Shown: in pieces, positions 58,131 to 64,000 of the stretch | Position numbering within the stretch: position 1 is the stretch's first letter | Layout of the letters: each line of letters starts with the position of its first letter | Source of the DNA: Aulostomus chinensis | Lineage: Eukaryota > Chordata > Actinopteri > Syngnathiformes > Aulostomidae | DNA: 64,000 nucleotides | Direction: 5' to 3' | Assembly (NCBI GenBank): GCA_037954235.1 | Contig: JBBMOA010000020.1 | Coordinates: forward strand, 11,441,177 to 11,505,176 | Notes under the pieces: generated by a model | Databases searched by the model: none | What the model was told of the DNA's origin: nothing | The model's input: only the letters and a program-made list of their open reading frames with translations | Position numbers and translations under genes: made by a program

Positions 58131-58730
58131 CAGGGTTGCAAAAGTCAGGCAATATTCAAAGTTGGAAACATTCCATTGGAGTTTACAGGAACATTTAGGA
58201 ATTCATGAGAACGAATCGAAAATTTGGGGGTGATTTATACTAACTGTTTTTGCCCTCTTATAAACAGACATTCATGAAGATTGTTTTATTCATATAAGCA
58301 GATATCCAGGAATATATTTGTTATACTTTAAAATGTCATTTTTCAGCTCCATCTATGGGTTAGTAGAACTTTAATTAACTTGATATATGGAACAGAGAAC
58401 TAGCAAACAAAAGGCAGTAGGAAAAAAAATATAAAATCATTTTTGATTTTGATATTTTCAACTTAGTTATTTGCTATTAGATTTAGTATTTGGGAGGCAA
58501 GGCCAGAGTTTATTCCAGCTGTCCTTGGGAGAGAGGCGAGTTACACCTCGGACAGGTCCCCAGTTCATCGCAGGACTGCTTTCAACTCTTTTGACAAGTA
58601 AAAAAAATAAACAAATAAAAAATTAGAGGCTTGAATTCCGTTTATAATTTCCAGAACATTTCTGGAAATCTACAGAAAACCTCCCTCCAAGTTTCCAGAA
58701 ACAGTCTTCATTTTGTATAACCCTTTGTTT
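58131..58730. mobile_element. Possible decayed DNA transposon with nested SINE scrap
   Basis: The left end CAGGGTTGCAAAAGTCAGG, then TTGGAAACATTCC, and the right end in reverse AGGGTTATACAAAATGA, then GTTTCTGGAAACTTGGAGG, are loosely inverted. The GGAAACTT/CCATTGGAGTTTACAGGAAC words are typical of a fish repeat. At 58500-58575 lies a minus-strand scrap of SINE tail 1 (TTCCAGCTGTCCTTGGGAG, GGACAGGTCCCCAGTTCATC, GCAGG). No target duplication seen. Confidence 0.4.
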
Positions 58731-60169
58731 TATGTTAAATATTAAAGACTCCAAGCAGCGTCGCTATGAAACGTGCGGAACAATCGTCAGCTTTCAGTTG
58801 GGTTCACTTAGTCATCGGCGGTACCGACAGAAGTATTAAGGAGTTAGGCCTGCGTAATGTGGACAAACCATCACATCAGCATTATTGTGACATAAAGTGC
58901 TGTTGAGAGGCATTTGATTTAACGTTTTATTAGCTCAATAGATTCCAGGCAGCTGAGCTTCCCCTTTGGACAGCTGTGGGAATGTCTCCCATCGGACCTC
59001 ACAGCCATGTCTCTTGTTGCTTAATGGTATTTCAGGGTATTAAGAAGTTCTGTGCGCCAGAGAAGTATCTTTCCCAATTTTTCAGTTATTGATTGAGCTA
59101 TAAAGATAATTTATGATGCCCATAGTGTAAGCTTTTCACTGAGATATTGCATTCTATAATATTGCAATATCAATACGTATTTTCAGCGGTGGCAGGTGTT
59201 TGTAGGCTGCAGAGGCAGTTCCTATTATTAATATGTGCATCTCTGGTGAAAAGTGACATGTATTACTCTCAAGATAATACTGAGCTCATTGCCTGCGAGA
59301 TGGTTTCCATCAAAAGAGAGCAATTTCCACCTCTAAAATAAATAGTTGCAGAAAAGAAAATAACAGTGTGTTCTTGTGTAACCATAATGTTGAGAGGAGA
59401 GAGGGAAGAAAGCTGCAGGAGGATAGTGTGGTTTCTAATCTGTTTGGAATTTGGAACAAACACAAGTTGGACCGTAAAATGTGTGGAAAAACATGATGAT
59501 GCAGTGACCAAAATGATCACATCTCACCGAGTTTTACAGTGAAAACCGTGAAAAATATTAACACCTCAATACAGTGGTTGCATAAACATGGTTGTCAGTA
59601 AAATGACTCGTCAGATTCCGAGCGTTTCCTGTCCGTCCTCAATCGAGCACTTAAGACCGGGAGCTCTCTTTAAACGCGCATTACATCCATAAAAACAAGC
59701 CTGTCAATTCCAGATTTTAGTGCATAAGTGAGATGTATTAGAAATCAAAACACTGCCTCCACATTTGTCACATTAAAGCGGTGCGTTCAAGGACGGGGGA
59801 ATCGCTACTTTGAGACATTAACATCCTTTCATGTCGTTGATGTCACAAAGTTGTGATGGCATTAAAAGTGAAATAAATCATTCAGGCTGACAAATGATCC
59901 AAATGATTCACCAAGTTAATGACATGATTTTTCATAGTCAATCGCAATTAATCACACATTATTTTTATTTGATCAGAATTTACCTTCACCTTTATTTTGG
60001 AATTGTTTGACTCATTTCAACATAAAAGTGGACAAATAAGTGCACATACAAAGCAAAGACGAACATTCTCTTTATGTTAAAGTAAGGACATTACATTAAG
60101 ATAATAGAAACCAGTAATATGAGTACTCTTGCAGTGTAGCGCGTCTGACTTGGTTTCTTCCGGCAGCTC
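58731..60169. other. Unannotated non-coding DNA
   Basis: No transposon recognised. The patch 58850-59010 is motif-dense and unique-looking, possibly a conserved element. Confidence 0.4.
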
Positions 60170-60175
60170 TCCTAG

Positions 60176-61134
60176 TGTGGCGTCAGATAGCTGTCAAAAT
60201 CACGAGAGCGCAAATACGAACTAAACGAGCACAGGATCAGGAATTGAGGGCATAAAAAAACAACATTGAGAGGTCAAAAATAATCTTGTGGCAATTAAAA
60301 TTTTGTCTTGAGCGTGTAAATTGTGACAGAGAGCAGTTGTGAGACGGTGGCGCTGCTCGCTCTCTCTTCTAACTTACATGCTTGCTCGCTTCGGGATGTT
60401 TTTTCACTCTCGATATTTTTTCCTACCAGAAATACGTCACGGGTGTAAGGCTCGACAAGACGATTGCCGATCGAAGTTCGTCGGCAGAATACGCCTGTTA
60501 ATGGTCAGCTGCTTAAATCAGTTTTCTTGTGTGACTCCATACCTTCCTGATATAGTTGCTGTGTTAAGACTGTTTGCTACCAACTGTTGGTCTAAATAGG
60601 ACTTCACAATAATACTTAAAATAAGAATCAAATCATGGAGCTGGCTAGTTTTGGCGCCGCTGACCATTAACAGGTGTACTTCGGCGAACTTCTTCTTCTA
60701 CTCCTTCTTCTTCTACTCCTTCTTCTTCTGTGTGGTTTAATGGCATGTTCGTTGCATGACCACCACCTCCCGCCTAAGAAAAATTGATTTAAGCAGCTGA
60801 CCATTAATAGGCGTATTCCGCTGACGAGCTTCGATCGGCAATCGTCTTATTGAGCCTTACACCCGTGACGTATTTCTGGTAGGAAAAAATATCAAGAGCC
60901 AAAAAACATCCCGAAGCAAGCGAGCGAGCGTCTAAGTTAGAAGAGAGAGCGAGCAGCGCCACCGTCTCACAACTGCTCTCTGTCACAATTTACACTCTCG
61001 AGACAAAACTTTAATTGCCACAAGATTATTTTTGACCTCTCAATGTTATGTTTTTTATGCCCTCAATTCCTGATCCTGTGCTCGTTTAGTTTGTATTTGC
61101 GCTCTCGTGATTTTGACAGCTATCTGACGCCACA
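60176..61134. mobile_element. Foldback element, ~355-bp arms, 6-bp TSD
   Basis: The left arm 60176-60527 and right arm 60778-61134 are inverted copies, roughly 95% identical by eye. Both begin TGTGGCGTCAGATAGCTGTC when read inward. The flanks are TCCTAG at 60170-60175 and 61135-61140, a perfect 6-bp duplication. The 250-bp loop contains a CTCCTTCTTCTTCTA tandem (about 60690-60730) and a third short diverged copy of the inner arm end (about 60652-60691). Frames in the arms are not protein-like. It is a non-autonomous DNA element whose transcript would fold into a long hairpin. Superfamily unknown. Confidence 0.88.
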
Positions 61135-61140
61135 TCCTAG

Positions 61141-62880
61141 CCGCTGCTGTCATCGTGCCCTGTGAAAGTCATTGAAACAGACCATGCATTAGTACATCAA
61201 AAATGTAGTTACCTTACTAAAGACTTTTGCATTAATTAGTTACTTTTGTGTAACTCAACAGCTCTGTTCTACAGACTGGTGAGCTCAGTCACTCTCTCCA
61301 GCCTCACTCAGCCAGCTACCCACTGCTTCTTTCCCTTCTATCAGCCATATTGGGTCCTGACGCGTGCTGCCTGTTGGGACAAGCCATCTGCTTGTAACCC
61401 GCGTCAATTTTAACCACTTTTGTAGCTTCAGCACAACAGTTTTGTGGGGTAGTAGCCTTCTGTTGCATTCTCAAATCTTGGAAATTAGAGGCTGTCCCTT
61501 ATGTTTTGCGAACGTCTACATTTCACTTCCTTTGTAAACTCCCTGTATAAGGCTGGGACTGCCTTCTGCCTTGATTTCACTCAATACAATAAAAGTCCAA
61601 ACCGTAATATAAATGGTTATCATAAAACTACCACTCTGGTGCTTGGAGCCGCGCAATCCTCTAATGGACAACAGCACAAACCACCCTCTCACACTTTAGG
61701 TGTCCTGCTGCCATTCGTTCTTTTGTTCCCTGTCCTGTCCTTCTCTTTTATCTATTTTCAGCTGAGGTCACAAGTTAAAAATACAGTACCAGATTAGTGG
61801 AGCAATGTTGTGAATGTTGGAGGACCTCATGTTCAGACCCAACTCCTGTACTCTTCACCCCCTGTTGCCTTCTTCGTCTTGGTTTACTTGACTAGTCCGC
61901 ATTCTGCTACCTCCTATAAGCTTTTTGATGACCTTTAGTCCTCAATCAGCATTTGTCAGAGTGGCAGCACTGGCATTCACCTACAGCAAAGCCATTGGCA
62001 AAGCAGCACGAGACCATTTGCATCTGACATACCTGTCATGTAGCCCCAGGGGTGTTGCATAGCATGGTGTCACTTCCTCCCCTTCCCTTCAATTTCATGT
62101 TGCCGTGCTGACCCTCCACTACCCTGCTGCTTCACATTTTCGGTGGCATCAGTGCAGACATGTCTTAAAAAGGGCCGGGTTGGCAGACCCATTTCTCAGT
62201 TTTCGCTGCGGTCTGGGTGAGCAGTAACAACATGCCAGTCAGATATAAGAGCCCTAATGGGAGTCCATGGGATGACACGGCATTATGCTGCTGGAGCTGT
62301 GGGATGGATGAAGAGAGAGAAAGAGAAAAGGAGGGAGAGCACAGGAGTCACTGCTTGACTACGCACCAGACATGATGAGGGCTGGATAGATGGGATGGAG
62401 GTGGTTTGAACCAGTGGGAAGTATTTTGTCTGTCTGTGCTGGTGGCCCTGAGCTATTTTTGACAGGGGATCACGGTGACACTTGTTGTCAGCCACACTAC
62501 CGGGTTTTCAAATATGCTTCTGTAACATAACTGTGTGGGAAAAGCAGTTCTAGAAACAGAAAGGAGTTCCCCTAGCCTGATTTTTACTTTTCTTTGATCT
62601 GGTGACAACAGCGAAGAATGGAGATTGGCACATCAACTCAGCAAGGAGCTTTGCCTCTTCACTTTGATTTGTGAAGTAAATTGAGAATTATTACAGATGA
62701 ATCTGGTGTCATGGTTGTCCCCCGACTCTTGATGTTTGCACAAAAACTAAAAACACTGCCACCAGTTGAACCACTGCGGTGTCACATGAGGGAGTGGATG
62801 AGTGGCATACCTCATCACCATTGTTGCATGTGCAGGGCACAATATGGTACTCGTAGCCAGTGAAGAGTCATTTACATTGT
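61141..62880. other. Unannotated non-coding DNA
   Basis: No gene, transposon or tandem array recognised. Confidence 0.4.
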
Positions 62881-64000
62881 GGGGCAAGTTCGCTGTTGAA
62901 ATATTTGTCGTGGTGAGTGGGTGAGTTGTTACAACAATGAGAGGGTAGCGCCTGACTCAGGTCGAGCTACGATGTTCGGGCTCCGAAATTTACAGATCCA
63001 CTCACTCCAGATGACAACTTCTACGGGTTGTTTTACCCGTTGCATCAGGGCTTCACTTGACATTACACTTTAGCCATGTTTATCACCATGTCAACAATGC
63101 TCTGCAGATAATCATTGTCTTGTGGATTAGCATAACAACAGAGGAGAGGCTTTGCTTTAATTCCACTAACTCTGGACGAAGCTCCTTTTGTGTCGGCTCG
63201 GTTGCCGGGCTTGTCTTAACTGGGATTAGAAGCATGGGCTGCTTGCGCCCACCAGGCACCCACATTGCTCTAAAGCCCATGTACATAAACGAAGCCAGAC
63301 TGGCGAGCTGACCTGTCATTTGAGATTTAATCAACAGTTGTCACCTTCACATGTCAATGGTGCCGCAGAACAGCTCACCTGTTCAATGACTGGCTGTTTG
63401 AGTGTCATTAATTTCAAGCCGATGCCTCTTAAGTAGGCTTCAGTGGCATGCAACTACCAGGGGGTAATGCCCGAACGTAGCATGCTCATCCTCGCACTGT
63501 CATTTATACTCTTATCAGCAGCCCAACTGGAAGCTACAACACCGAAACATATCCAAAGTTGTTCATTAAAATAAATTAACATGTAGCATCTTTTATTGCT
63601 GTTGAACTCCTGTAATTGCTTGGCTTGATTTGTTTGAAGTGAGTGGGTCCGGTTGGCAGTGTGTGCTGGAAGAGAAGACAGGCGTGTAGCTGGAGCAGCA
63701 GCAGTGTGCCGCGCTGTCCTATTTGGATCTGCTGGGGCGAGGCAGTAGTCTCTCCCACCGGATACTGGGGGTAACCACTTGTCTCTCTGCTGGCAGAAGG
63801 GCGAGGAGTGAAGGAGAAAGAAAAGGCAAACGGGGGAGTAGGCTGGTGGGGGGGGGGGTGGGGCGGCAGCAGCCGCTGACCCCATAAACACATGAGATTA
63901 AGAGGAATAATAAAGAGTGATCTTGGCAGTGCTTCGCTAATTTGCGCGGTAATTTAAAGAAATGCCAGTGATGTGTGGGTGGGCTAATTAAATGTGTGTG
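62881..64000. promoter_or_regulatory. Putative conserved non-coding DNA at window end
   Basis: The stretches 63050-63480 and 63880-63990 lack recognisable repeats and are dense in motif-like words (GGATTAGCATAAC, GGGATTAGAAGC, GAGATTTAATCAAC, GTGTCATTAATTTC, GGCTAATTAAAT). Between them is a G-run at 63847-63857. No frame looks protein-like. It may continue beyond the window. Confidence 0.33.

Noticed and set aside
60339..60599. 86-codon frame in the foldback arm
   Set aside because: It lies wholly within the inverted repeat arm and a mirror frame exists in the other arm. Not protein-like.

Overview
This window is nuclear DNA from a teleost fish, most likely a percomorph. The evidence is long (TG)n/(CA)n arrays, degenerate LINE copies of L2 type, tRNA-headed SINEs that end in the 'ataagcggtagaaaatggatgg' tail, and hAT, Harbinger, Tc1 and THAP-type DNA-transposon relics. 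I see no complete protein-coding gene, no rRNA, no tRNA gene outside SINE heads, no CRISPR and nothing bacterial. Nearly all short open frames are chance frames or transposon debris.

Layout. 1-17.9 kb is repeat-rich. It holds three minus-strand L2-like LINE pieces (3.2-3.4, 4.5-4.8, 6.4-7.3 kb), SINEs of three related designs, a Tc1-like transposase scrap at 9.5 kb, a Harbinger-type element with a broken Myb/SANT-like reading frame (15.6-16.4 kb), and a SINE split by a second Harbinger-type insertion (17.1-17.9 kb). An hAT element with near-perfect target duplication lies at 18.7-19.2 kb. At 19.97 kb a short reading frame with good initiation context runs straight into a near-consensus splice donor, which makes it the best candidate for a host coding exon (plus strand). 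20-36 kb is repeat-poor. The stretch 27.45-31.2 kb has the texture of conserved non-coding (enhancer-type) DNA, broken only by a LINE 3' end. A THAP-bearing relic is at 33.2-34.0 kb and an hAT transposase relic at 36.9-37.4 kb. 37-49 kb carries more SINE and LINE 3' ends and large TG arrays. 50.48-51.47 kb is CpG-rich and looks like a promoter or first-exon region. 51.7-61.1 kb contains an hAT MITE, a TG-flanked palindromic repeat and a 959-bp foldback element with ~355-bp arms and a 6-bp target duplication. 62.9-64.0 kb again looks like conserved non-coding DNA.

A reasonable reading is one or more very long introns, or a gene desert, around a developmental-type gene. The candidate exon at 19.97 kb and the CpG-rich block at 50.5 kb could be alternative starts. 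That is inference: I could not identify the gene. The most informative structures are the modular SINE heads and tails, the nested insertion whose empty site is preserved in a sister SINE 13 kb away, and the foldback element.
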